Part shown: piece by piece, positions 45,447-54,014 of the stretch
How positions within the stretch are numbered: the stretch's first letter is position 1
How the letters are laid out: every line of letters starts with the position of its first letter
Source of the DNA: Pseudomonas sp. UFMG81
GTDB lineage: Bacteria; Pseudomonadota; Gammaproteobacteria; Pseudomonadales; Pseudomonadaceae
DNA length: 64,000 nucleotides
Assembly (NCBI RefSeq): GCF_015354575.1
Contig: NZ_JACAFQ010000018.1
Span: forward strand, 1 to 64,000
Direction of reading: 5' to 3'
Made by a program: the position numbers and the translations under genes
The notes under the pieces: generated by a model
Seen by the model: only the letters and a program-made list of their open reading frames with translations
Databases searched by the model: none
What the model was told of the DNA's origin: nothing

Positions 45447-46076
45447 ATGTGCTCACCCCAAAACCACCCCGCCAGTGCATGCTCAACGCAACTGGCAGAC
45501 TCGCCAGCCGCAGCTGAAAGCCCTGACGCTTTAAGGGGCTCAGTCGAGCCGTTATCCGGCCTGTGGGTTGTAGGAGGGCTGGCAAGGTATATCCGAGATT
45601 CTGACCTTTATCTTATCCGCGGGGGGCTCGGTTCCGAGGCCCGCATTCGGATCCAGCGTTGGAGTGATGGTGGAACTAGGACTGCTTATCGGAAGGATGT
45701 GACCGTGCTGTCGCCCAGCGCCGCCGTGGTGGGATTCGGGGACACAGTACGTCATGAGAACAGCCGATTTGCCTTACGCAGCGGCTATACGAATCCGAGT
45801 AGTACCAGCCTGTTAGATGAACTCAAACTGTTCGTGTTGAACAGTCAATATCACCATCAGGATTTTTCGCATCGAGAAGAATTCATTCGTGAGTTTGCAA
45901 TCTTGGTGTCCTGGTGGCACACCCATCAAGAAGCTTACATTGAACGGCACTTCATCTATACGAAAATTCGAATTTACTGCGAGATGATTAATGTCGCAGC
46001 GCCTGGTTGGACACTTGTGAGGCGGCGGTTGTGCCAGTTAGAGAAGCTGAACAACAATCGTAAAGCTAGGAGATGA
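45447..46076 (+). CDS. Unrecognised first gene of the tni operon
   Basis: A 209-residue protein directly before the transposase gene. The middle has a short beta-rich stretch (GLWVVGGLARYIRDSDLYLI, IQRWSDGGTRTAYRK) and the rest is helical (YHHQDFSHREEFIREFAILVSW, IERHFIYTKIRIYCEMINV). In Tn7 and Tn6022-like elements this slot holds TnsA or a TnsA-like endonuclease, but I cannot find the expected Glu-Asp-Lys nuclease set. Treat it as an uncharacterised transposition protein. Confidence 0.6.
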   Translation: MCSPQNHPASACSTQLADSPAAAESPDALRGSVEPLSGLWVVGGLARYIRDSDLYLIRGGLGSEARIRIQRWSDGGTRTAYRKDVTVLSPSAAVVGFGDTVRHENSRFALRSGYTNPSSTSLLDELKLFVLNSQYHHQDFSHREEFIREFAILVSWWHTHQEAYIERHFIYTKIRIYCEMINVAAPGWTLVRRRLCQLEKLNNNRKARR

Positions 46077-46080
46077 TGAG

Positions 46081-48121
46081 ATGAACCAGAAAAATGAAAA
46101 AAATGGGATGGGCCAGAAAAACTCCAAAAATGAGGTTGCCCAGTCGAACACAGAGGGCGAATTAGCTAAACCGAATTCAAATGGTGAGATGCCCCAGCGA
46201 AGCTCAAAGAGTCAGCCGTCTGGATTGAGTGCTCAGCACAAAAAAGAGCTGGCCATATTTCTGGAAGATCGATTCGAAGTTGACGACTTTGTGCTATGGA
46301 GTGACGACCCGGATCACAGCTACAGGGTTATAGGTCGTGGGGACAATGTTGATGAATACGTTGTGGAGTGCGACGACCATACGCTCAGAAGCGTCCGCCA
46401 GGAAGAATTGATTGGCTTCACTCCCGATGACATCCGTGTATTCCACGAAACGCTAAGTGCGAAAAAGCGAGAGGCTGATGTTCAACCTTTGCCAGAGAGC
46501 GTTGTGTGCGCCGAAACCTTTAGTTGGGAGCAGCAGGAGGAAGCGCGGCGCCGTGAGAAAATACTGTTGGACTTTGAAGCCAAGGTCATAAAAACCAAAG
46601 AAGAAGCAATGGAAAAAATGGGGTTGAAATCCACTGCCTTTGGCGATGTGAAACGTGCTTATGCGAATGACCCGAGGTGGCAATCGCTCGTGCCCAAACA
46701 GCCGGGTAGGGCCGTAGGTGAGAATGACCGTGATCCAGAGGTTGTTGCTCTTTACATGGAGGCGTTTGATCAGACGTATTGGAACGAAGGCGCAACCGCA
46801 GTGGCTATCTACCCTGTGTTTGAGAATCTTTGCGGAGCTGCCGGTAAGCAGCCATTTTCCAGATCTACCGCCGTACGGGTTTTCAATGATATTGACCCAA
46901 GGCTGCGCGATCTGAGGAAATGGGGTAGTGACTATGTTTCAAAAAAGTATGGCGCTTATCCCAGTGACTTCCAGCTTAAAGGGCCGCTCTCACGTGTGCA
47001 GGTCGATGGCACGACTGCGGACATCATGCTCATTGATGACGAAACGGGGAAACTACTGGGCCGTCCTTACCTGACCGTAGTGAGTGATGATTTCAGTAGT
47101 GCATATTTGGCCGTTGACATTTCCTTCTGTTCACCGTCTCGAGCGACAACCGCGGCTGCCATGTATCAAGCTTTGATGAATAAACGAGATTTGCTGTCCG
47201 CCCTCGGTATGAACGAAGAAGCATGGCCTGTATACGGTTGGCCAAGTGGCGTTTTAGTCGATAAAGGATCTGAATTCGACAACCGCCATTTTCGGGCCAC
47301 CTGTGACAAATTTGGGATTGTCTACGAGTATCGCGAAAGGGTTCAGCAAGGAGGTGCAGTAGAGGACGCAGTGAAGCTGCTAAATACCTTTTTTCGTGCA
47401 AAGCCTGGAGGGAAGCACAGGATCGAGTCCACGAAAGGATGCTGATTTCAATCCAGAAGCATGCGCAGTGTACAATCTCAGACGTTTCAGTCAGATGTTG
47501 TACGGTGAAGTTATTCGTCTGAACAATACCACGCGCGAGATTGATCGACTGACCCCCATACAGCGATGGAAAAATGGCTTGAAAAGCCTCGGTATAGAGC
47601 GCCCGCCCACCCTTAGTGCCAAGCAAGCTGAGGCATTTATGATCAACATGCTCCCGGGTGGTAGGGTACAGGTGAGACCAGAGGGCATTAGGTATAAAGG
47701 GATCGTTTATGACCACGGCCCAACACGGGCGCTGATAAACCGTCATAAGAGCGTTTCGGTGCGCCGCAGCCCATTGAATCTGCACCATTTGTATGTACTG
47801 TACAACGGACTCTGGCACACCGTTAGAGCCCTCAAGGCCGGCAGGGTACCCCGTACCCAGATTGAGCAGCAGGCAATGCGACGCTCCAGAATGCTTGCTG
47901 GCAGCATGACGCCACATGGCGTGGAAGCCCACAAGTTCGTCCGCAAGCTTATTGTCACAAGCAATAAAGAAGGCAAGAAGTGCTTGCGGGCGAAAGCTTC
48001 AGTGGAGCAAGCCCAGCGGATGGGGCTTATTCCGGCTGATGCAGCCGAACCTGTCGCCAAACCGGTAGAGACCAATCAGTTTGCCAATGTTTTGCCCTTC
48101 AAGGTGGAGGAGAGGTCATGA
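46081..48121 (+). pseudogene. tniA: TniA/TnsB-like DDE transposase split by a +1 frameshift
   Basis: The first frame (46081-47445) has the rve/DDE core: Asp309 (VQVDGTT), Asp394 (LVDKGSEFD) and Glu428 (GAVEDAV), a D-34-E spacing. The Mu-type C-terminal beta domain continues in the next frame (47396-48121; SLEGSTGSSPRKDADFNPE to VLPFKVEERS). The shift is in a run of six T at 47389-47394; with five T the frames join as NTFF-VQSLEGS to give about 679 residues. Either the transposase is inactive, or slippage restores it, or the base is an error. The N-terminus carries 9-residue repeats. Confidence 0.85.
46099..46206 (+). repeat. Four degenerate 27-base repeats in the transposase N-terminus
   Basis: Codons 7-42 fall into four 9-residue units: KNGMGQKNS, KNEVAQSNT, EGELAKPNS and NGEMPQRSS. 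The DNA repeats with the same 27-base period. The segment is polar and probably disordered, unlike the rest of the transposase. Confidence 0.7.
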
Positions 48122-49050
48122 TCGAGCTTACTCCCGAAACGCTCGCGATGTTGCATTTGCCTGCTGAGGAGCGTGCGCTGGCATGCATGCGCGAGATCTG
48201 GATTGATTATCCGGCGGCGAGCAGGGCAATGGAGCTGGTTATGGAACTCGTAAAGCTTCCTCGCCGCACCTACAACCCGGGGATGCTGATCACAGGCACG
48301 ATTGGCGCCGGCAAATCTACGATGGTGCAGCGATGGGCTGATCTGAGCTGGGAACCGAACAGTCGATGGGGGCGAAGAATCATCTATGTCGACATGTCTG
48401 AGAATACCAATGAGCTTAACGTGCAGAAGCGGATTATCGAGGAGATCGGTAATCGGTGTGAGCGTCCCTATATTCGAACTGCCAGAGAGGCCTGGCGTGC
48501 CATCGAGGATTTTAATATTGGCGCAGTGATTGTCGATGAATTTGGCGAAACCGAGGAAACTAGCATCGCGCGTATCTGGAAGAAAAACTTGCTGTCAGCG
48601 CGTGGTTTGGCTGGGAAACGGTGGAAGGTGAATCTCATCCTTGTGGGAACAGACGCGTTTGCTGAAACTGTCATGGGCAATGAACATCTCAGATCGCGTT
48701 TCACCAGCCGCAGACAAACTATGAAATCTTGGTTGTTCAATGCGGATCTCGCAGGCTTCATTGCCGCATATGAGTCGTGCATGCCCATGAAGCAATACTC
48801 AGCGGTCACCACCGATTCCTTTCTTAGCACGCTGCTTCAGCACAGCCTGGCTCCACCTGAAGGTGGTGACGCGGCAGTTGCTTCGTTACGCCTGATTATC
48901 GATTTGTTTGCTGAGGCTCACCGGTATGCGTTACTGCATGGTCAGGAGTACGTGGACGAAAAAACTCTTCGCGATACGCATTTCTACATGAGCAATTCGA
49001 AACCAACAGTTGAGTGGGAATCGCTCAAGGTTCTGGTCGATAGCGAATGA
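48118..49050 (+). CDS. tniB: TniB/TnsC-like AAA+ transposition ATPase
   Basis: A 310-residue AAA+ protein with Walker A GTIGAGKST (60-68) and Walker B GAVIVDEFGE (Asp140, Glu141). In Tn5053/Tn7-like transposition this ATPase links target selection to the transposase. Its ATG overlaps the end of the transposase C-terminal frame (ATGA), showing the operon was built for a continuous tniA. All ATPase motifs appear intact. Confidence 0.9.
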   Translation: MIELTPETLAMLHLPAEERALACMREIWIDYPAASRAMELVMELVKLPRRTYNPGMLITGTIGAGKSTMVQRWADLSWEPNSRWGRRIIYVDMSENTNELNVQKRIIEEIGNRCERPYIRTAREAWRAIEDFNIGAVIVDEFGETEETSIARIWKKNLLSARGLAGKRWKVNLILVGTDAFAETVMGNEHLRSRFTSRRQTMKSWLFNADLAGFIAAYESCMPMKQYSAVTTDSFLSTLLQHSLAPPEGGDAAVASLRLIIDLFAEAHRYALLHGQEYVDEKTLRDTHFYMSNSKPTVEWESLKVLVDSE

Positions 49051-49120
49051 ACTCAAAGCCTCATAAGCGCTTTGAGTAAGCGGAGCAATAAACCTTACTG
49101 TGCTGCTAGGGAGATAAGTC

Positions 49121-49873
49121 GTGACTAGTCTTGATGATGCGCCTTCGGTTGATCTCTCTTGTACACCTGCTTTTCTGCAGCCTGCCCATGACCGTTGGCT
49201 CACGAGTAGCGGAAATGAGCGCGCTGTCACTAAATGCTTAGAAATGTTGTTGTCAGAAAACGAGCCAAGAGTAATCTTGATCGCTGGCGAGCGTGGCTCG
49301 GGGTTGAGTTCAGTGCTCTATGAAATTGAGCGCAGATTGAGCCGGAGCAAAGGCCGGGCGCTTGCTCTTTATGAAGATGACGACAGTGATCCATGCTTTG
49401 TTCTGCAAAGTGTCGTCGAAGCACTGCAGATGCCCAACTCGATCCGTAAAGACGCGACTCAGAAGATGCCAGCAGTCTTTGAGATCGTGCTAGCCATGCG
49501 CGGTTATCGATATTTTTTGATCCATGATGCTGGCAGGTATCTGATGTTCGCCCGCAATATCACTCAGTGCACACATGCTTCGCTGACATACCTCTTGTCA
49601 CTGCCCATGACTGCGAAACTCGTGATCGCTGGAACACAAAGCGATGTGAACAAGTATCTCCAGCTTTTCGAAGCATTGAAGCCTGAGTGCCTTAGATTGG
49701 CGCCAATGACCAATGATAAACGGTACGGCGCTTTCGTGCAGGGGCTGGTGCATCAAAATCTCTCATCTCGGAGCACATTTGCTCCTAATGTCAATGCGAT
49801 TCATCACCAGACCCGCGGACTGGTAGGCGAGACGGCAGTCAAGGTGTTTGAACAATGCCAAGCATGCGTTTGA
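49121..49873 (+). CDS. Degenerate second TniB-like ATPase
   Basis: A 250-residue protein with the same fold as TniB, but Walker A reads GERGSGLSS (56-64): the nucleotide-binding Lys is Leu62. The Walker B strand reads YFLIHDAGRY, without the Asp-Glu pair. It should not hydrolyse ATP in the normal way. GTG start with GGAGA nine bases upstream. It lies between tniB and tniQ and so is probably part of the transposition machinery, perhaps a regulatory or target-capture subunit. Confidence 0.75.
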   Translation: MTSLDDAPSVDLSCTPAFLQPAHDRWLTSSGNERAVTKCLEMLLSENEPRVILIAGERGSGLSSVLYEIERRLSRSKGRALALYEDDDSDPCFVLQSVVEALQMPNSIRKDATQKMPAVFEIVLAMRGYRYFLIHDAGRYLMFARNITQCTHASLTYLLSLPMTAKLVIAGTQSDVNKYLQLFEALKPECLRLAPMTNDKRYGAFVQGLVHQNLSSRSTFAPNVNAIHHQTRGLVGETAVKVFEQCQACV

Positions 49874-49910
49874 ACGCATGGAATTTATTAGGCCAAAAGT
49901 GGTGGATGAT

Positions 49911-50936
49911 ATGCCAGTATGCTCAAGGCTGCTTTGTCCAATTTACGACGAAACGCTCTCGTCTTGGCTCGCGCGACTGGTTCTTGGCAGCTTCGTCGAC
50001 CGCGCAGCTATTCAGGAGCACATCAAAGCTCACTTCCGTGGAGTGTCTGGTGATATAGATGCTCTGGTCGCATGCGAAAGCTTTACTCAACCCTTTGAGC
50101 CATTTTTTAGCGTCCATAGCGCTTCTGTTTTCCGACTGCCAGACGCGCCGTTGCTGATGTTTAATTCGAGTGTCGTGTATTGTCCCGAGTGCCTCTGCGG
50201 TGATGTGGCAAATAATCAGGCACCTGCGTGGCGTCGCTCTTGGCGCATCCAAGGTGCAGCTGTTTGCCTCCGGCATGAATCGCCGGTATTGTTGAAGAGG
50301 GTACAGGAGCGCCGCTTGAATTACGTAAACAAGGCATGGGTTGCATTTGAAGAGTATGTCGGCAGTCCTGCGATGAGGTTGCAAGTAAATTTCGCGTTAT
50401 CCAGTACGAGTTCATACGTCGCTCTTGCGGAAAATCGTTTTTTGCTACGTTTGGTTGCACGGACGCAACAATGGCTCAATCTTCAGTTGCGGCAGGGTAA
50501 CGTATCTGAACTGAGCTTCAATTCTGGGAGATTTTTGATGTATCTATGGCTGTGGCGTGATATCTCCGGAGGGTTGATTAATGGATTCGCCAGCCAGTAT
50601 TTCCGTCCCTTCCCGGTGCGAAGGTACAGGGGGCGTGCGAGCCAAGGAATTGGGGTAGATGCCGTGTTCGATGAGGCAGAACCTATCCACTTGTGTGTAG
50701 CGTATTGGCTGCTTGGCGTTGCTTATGGGGTGATTTCAAAGCATGAGGCTGACTTGATACGGGCGATGACTCGCTCGACCACCTGGCTCTTTCCTGTTGA
50801 TCGTGAGGAAATTGCAGAGCGGGGGTGTATCGCGATGGACAAGGAGGCCGTCATGGTCGTGAGGAATGAAGCACGGGAGCAGCTCTGTGCTGAAGAGCTT
50901 GAGCAAATTGTTTGGGCGCTCCGAATAACTACCTGA
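49911..50936 (+). CDS. tniQ: TniQ/TnsD-family target-selection protein
   Basis: A 341-residue protein with the TniQ N-terminal pattern LCPIYDETLSSWLARL and a zinc-ribbon-like CPECLCGD...CLRHESPVLL. TniQ/TnsD proteins bind the target DNA and recruit the ATPase. ATG 49911 has GGTGG six to seven bases upstream; an ATG at 49878 is also in frame. The C-terminal half (about 170-340) is helical and poorly conserved. Confidence 0.82.
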   Translation: MPVCSRLLCPIYDETLSSWLARLVLGSFVDRAAIQEHIKAHFRGVSGDIDALVACESFTQPFEPFFSVHSASVFRLPDAPLLMFNSSVVYCPECLCGDVANNQAPAWRRSWRIQGAAVCLRHESPVLLKRVQERRLNYVNKAWVAFEEYVGSPAMRLQVNFALSSTSSYVALAENRFLLRLVARTQQWLNLQLRQGNVSELSFNSGRFLMYLWLWRDISGGLINGFASQYFRPFPVRRYRGRASQGIGVDAVFDEAEPIHLCVAYWLLGVAYGVISKHEADLIRAMTRSTTWLFPVDREEIAERGCIAMDKEAVMVVRNEAREQLCAEELEQIVWALRITT

Positions 50937-51056
50937 GTCAGATACCCACCAGTGACTTTTCAGCAACGCCGCTAAAGTACCGCTGTGTGCACCTCATTGG
51001 AAACTCCTCTCAAAATTCCCACTGTCCAGTAACATCTACACCTGATGTAAACAAGC

Positions 51057-51075
51057 ACCAGCAAGGCTGGTTTTT
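51057..51075 (+). terminator. Terminator after the tni operon
   Basis: ACCAGC-AAG-GCTGGT, a 6-bp stem with three-base loop, directly followed by four T. It lies 120 bases after the tniQ stop. Confidence 0.75.
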
Positions 51076-51154
51076 CCATCCTTCTAGAGGTTGGGGTCGC
51101 CCAGTTTGTGACTCCTGAATTTCGGCCAAAATCTCAAGATTTAGCCCTGCTTCT

Positions 51155-51172
51155 CGGCGATTCACTGTGTCA
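51155..51172 (-). mobile_element. Putative right end of the Tn7/Tn5053-like transposon
   Basis: CGGCGATT (51155-51162), then TGTCA (51168-51172). Read on the minus strand it starts TGACACAGTGAATCGCCG. The motif AATCGCCG is shared with the left end near 45317. The implied element length is about 5.9 kb. Confidence 0.35.
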
Positions 51173-51272
51173 GGATTGCTTTCCGCCCGAGCTAATTGGT
51201 GGCTAAAAACTCCGCCGTCGGCGCGTAATACGGATTTCCTGCGAGAAGGTTTTCGGAAATTGTCTGCCTAAC

Positions 51273-51755
51273 TCAGGTTGCATTTCTACGCCAAATTCTG
51301 CTGACAGTTGACTGATGTATTCCAAGCCTCTCTGCAGTTTCCCGCTGATTTAGACCTTGATCACGACATGCCAGGGCTTCTCGAACTACGTTCTCGCTCA
51401 GGCTTCGTCCTGCACGCTGAGCCACTAGTTCGCCTTCAACAAAATGCTTCGGCAAATCAGAAACTATGTGTAGAGAATTCAGAATCGCTAGCTCTTTTTT
51501 GATAACCGCTAAACGTTCAGCAACAGATGTCTGAGCATCACAGCTAGTGGCGACTATCAAAAGTGCCAGCGGATCAAAGCCAAGGGCCTCAGCGATGCTG
51601 CCTAGCATGTCCAACGTAACACCCAGTTTACCGTTCTCGAGCCCATGAAGCTGGCTAGGGTAGATCCTGGCCTTCTCATGCACCTGATCCCGCGATAGCC
51701 CACGGCTCGCTCGCGCCAAACGCAGGACTGCTGCTAGGGACTCCCTCGACACCAT
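51273..51755 (-). CDS. XRE-type regulator with a second C-terminal HTH
   Basis: A 160-residue protein. The N-terminal Xre/Cro HTH spans about 10-60 (ASRGLSRDQVHEKARIYPSQ, LENGKLGVTLDMLGSIAEAL). A second HTH near the end (DQGLNQRETAERLGIHQSTVSRI, residues about 130-152) resembles Hin/sigma-type helices. Two DNA-binding ends suggest bridging or a partition-like role. ATG 51755 with GAGG; its operator overlaps that ribosome site. Confidence 0.75.
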   Translation of the reverse strand: MVSRESLAAVLRLARASRGLSRDQVHEKARIYPSQLHGLENGKLGVTLDMLGSIAEALGFDPLALLIVATSCDAQTSVAERLAVIKKELAILNSLHIVSDLPKHFVEGELVAQRAGRSLSENVVREALACRDQGLNQRETAERLGIHQSTVSRIWRRNAT

Positions 51756-51760
51756 GTCGA

Positions 51761-51778
51761 ATCCTCAAAAGTGAGGAT
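51761..51778 (-). promoter_or_regulatory. Operator-like dyad at the XRE gene start
   Basis: ATCCTCA-AAAG-TGAGGAT, seven-base perfect arms, six to 23 bases before the start codon. It includes the GAGG ribosome site, so the protein could block its own expression. Confidence 0.6.
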
Positions 51779-51940
51779 AAGGCCATATTGATCATATGCT
51801 CGCCATAGAATATATTGGATGGCGTGCATGGAATGCGCTTTCAGCCTGGTGCAACCCTTGTGGAATCCGAGGTCAGACCTCACTGACTGACGCCAATGAT
51901 TGGCAAAAAATGACGATCATGGTCGAGTAAACGGCCTCCG

Positions 51941-52390
51941 GTGACTGTCGTGTCTGGGCTACGCCATCGGTTGGCGGGAGCTCAATTGCGACCCGCAATA
52001 CTAGGAAGACATGTGTTTTTGACAAACAGCGAGGAGCTGCAGGGACGGTTCAAGCTTGGCGATTCTGACGTCTTGTATTGGAATTCCGTCGACCTCAGCA
52101 GATGCAGCTTCACTTTCTTGATTGAAGGCGTGGGGTTTGATGGCGGAGCCGTAGGCCCAACGACGCACCTAGTGAGTGACGTCGCAACCGTAAAGTCACT
52201 TTGGTACGGTGGTTCTCCGGCTTTGTTGGACGTGCATCAAATCTACGTGATACCTCCGCGGGCTTTACGTCAACGTGGCTGCTCGATGGCTGCCTTGTTG
52301 GAAATACGAATGCAAGACGGAAGTGAGCACGCCCCCATCTACGAATTCGTAACCGATTCTGGGCTTGTTTTCACCAGTGATCAGACCTGA
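51941..52390 (+). CDS. Hypothetical protein, about 149 residues
   Basis: A plus-strand frame from GTG 51941 with plausible codon use and beta-rich sequence (RHVFLTNSEELQGRFKLGD, YWNSVDLSRCSFTFLIEGV). No family is recognised and the start is uncertain because no clear ribosome site is present. Confidence 0.45.
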   Translation: MTVVSGLRHRLAGAQLRPAILGRHVFLTNSEELQGRFKLGDSDVLYWNSVDLSRCSFTFLIEGVGFDGGAVGPTTHLVSDVATVKSLWYGGSPALLDVHQIYVIPPRALRQRGCSMAALLEIRMQDGSEHAPIYEFVTDSGLVFTSDQT

Positions 52391-52542
52391 CTGTGGCAAC
52401 GTCTGTGTTAGCGCCGCAGAGTTAAGGTGGGGCGCCGAGTCATCGACCCGAGGGCACGGCCCGATCGATCATCGTTGCACATGGTGCGCAGCCGATTTGC
52501 CTCACATCTCCCACAAGTGCCATATCCAAGCCTGGAGGTTGC

Positions 52543-52947
52543 ATGGCTGCGACGTTAGATGAGATCACACAGTTCTTCTACGGGAGCGGAGAGCCAGTAG
52601 AAGGGTGGTTAGGTACCGAGGAAGAACTCATCCGTAGCGCCGAGCAGGCTTTGCCTGGGAAGCCTTTCTGCCTTGTGAAGCATTGGATTATCGCCGACTT
52701 GCAGCTCACCCAATATGAGCATCAGAAGCTGTCATCCATGGGGATCCTGCCCACGGTTGTTTATGCACATGAGGTCGTCCAGGACAGCCAACAGCGCTTC
52801 CCGGCTGGCCACTGGGTGCGCACCAATTTTGGACTTTCGCATCACCACCCGTGCATGTTTGAAACTAAAAGTACCGTCTACCTATTGCTTGGAGATGGGT
52901 CAAGGAAACAGGCTGCACTTAGTACTGTTTTTTCGTTCCGCGCGTAG
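52543..52947 (+). CDS. Hypothetical protein, 134 residues (DUF6957-like)
   Basis: ATG 52543 follows TGGAGGTTGC, a good ribosome site. The tail (HWVRTNFGLSHHHPCMFETK, TVYLLLGDGSRKQAALSTVF) resembles a small Pseudomonas family I recall as DUF6957. Function unknown. Confidence 0.6.
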   Translation: MAATLDEITQFFYGSGEPVEGWLGTEEELIRSAEQALPGKPFCLVKHWIIADLQLTQYEHQKLSSMGILPTVVYAHEVVQDSQQRFPAGHWVRTNFGLSHHHPCMFETKSTVYLLLGDGSRKQAALSTVFSFRA

Positions 52948-53025
52948 CTGACTCGGCACATCGACAGACGCTGCCTTCGAGGCGGTGGGGTCGGCTGCGC
53001 GCTCTTAAAATTGCAGGAGCAAATT

Positions 53026-53589
53026 TTGATCAAGTTTGATTGCCGCCAGGTCACGGGAGTGATCGATAAACCACGTGTCACCGCTACCGAGCCGGGAGCA
53101 GTCACTGCCCGGATCGTGATAGACGGGGAAGTGCTGCCGGAGGTTCTGCTACCGGGAAAAATTTACGAAGAGCTCGAGGCAGGAGCGCGTGTGACCCTGT
53201 ACGGCATCTTCACCAAGAATAAGGACAAGATGAAGAACAAGGCCACCATCTATGCCATGAAGGGCCCGAGCGGCAAGCTGGTAGCTGCGAGGCAGTATCA
53301 GATCAAGGTGCCGGTGATGTTAATGGTCTACGCAGTACCTTTGATGATCTTGGCGTTCATTGCAGGATGCTTCCTTTCTCCTTATCCGATCCACCTACTC
53401 ACCGGAAGCGTCGATCCTGATTACCTTGTTCGAACCACCTTTGTTTGGGCGTTCTGGGAGGGGATTCTTGCTGGGCTGGTGATGGTGGGGGTGGCGATCA
53501 ACTGGGTCAGGTTGAGTAATGATCCGGAGAGTTGGGCTTCGATTGATGCGGCATCGCTCTCTCAGCGCTTTAGTAAAGCCTTTAGGTAG
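53026..53589 (+). CDS. Hypothetical inner-membrane protein with two helices
   Basis: A TTG start at 53026 with AGGAG six bases upstream gives 187 residues. The N-terminal part (to about 95) is beta-rich and OB-fold-like (RQVTGVIDKPRVTA, GARVTLYGIFTKNKDK). Two membrane segments follow (about 105-125 and 140-165). No family is recognised. Confidence 0.6.
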   Translation: MIKFDCRQVTGVIDKPRVTATEPGAVTARIVIDGEVLPEVLLPGKIYEELEAGARVTLYGIFTKNKDKMKNKATIYAMKGPSGKLVAARQYQIKVPVMLMVYAVPLMILAFIAGCFLSPYPIHLLTGSVDPDYLVRTTFVWAFWEGILAGLVMVGVAINWVRLSNDPESWASIDAASLSQRFSKAFR

Positions 53590-53649
53590 CGCTTGATAGC
53601 CGGGCTTCCGTTCCTATGGAGGCTTCGGCTAACCGACGTGGGAATGCAC

Positions 53650-53886
53650 ATGGAAATCGATGGGGTGGAGCGCGAACGCCGTCGTAAAGCTGTGGCAGCG
53701 GAGATCGCTTGTCTAGCGATCGACGGAGGGCGGCTTGCAGCTGAGCGCCTGGCACAGTTGCAGCGCTACGTGGATGGCCAAGTTAGCCTCGAAGAGCTCC
53801 GAGCAGAGCTGATTGAACGTCTGCGATTAGATGATGAGGGAATCGCAGATGAGGACGAAATGCGTCGAGCCGGGGGTGACTTTTAG
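53650..53886 (+). CDS. Small VbhA-antitoxin-like protein
   Basis: A 78-residue acidic protein. RERRRKAVAAEIACLAIDGG and RYVDGQVSLEELRAELIERL follow the pattern of VbhA-type antitoxins of Fic toxins (positive helix, then RYV-x-G-x-[IV]-[ST]-x-E). No Fic gene lies next to it, so it may be an orphan or a different small regulator. ATG 53650 has GGGA seven bases upstream. Confidence 0.5.
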   Translation: MEIDGVERERRRKAVAAEIACLAIDGGRLAAERLAQLQRYVDGQVSLEELRAELIERLRLDDEGIADEDEMRRAGGDF

Positions 53887-54014
53887 TGACTCGAGTCTCT
53901 CGACCGTAGGCGGCTAAAGCCGAATGACCGAGCTCTAAATCTTGATTTTGATTTGCTGCCCCATGTGGACGCTCCGGCGACACGATCAGCGTCGAATAGG
54001 AACCTGCTGACCCG

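Larger units (their letters stand above)
50937..51272. other. Region past tniQ with the probable transposon right end
   Basis: A gap of about 330 bases without a gene. It holds a terminator (51057-51075) and the inverted AATCGCCG motif with TGACA (51155-51172). Nothing else was recognised. Confidence 0.5.

Noticed and set aside
45310..51177. Five-base target duplications at the putative transposon ends
   Set aside because: The flanking pentamers (TTCGA on the left, GGATT on the right) differ, so no duplication can be claimed.
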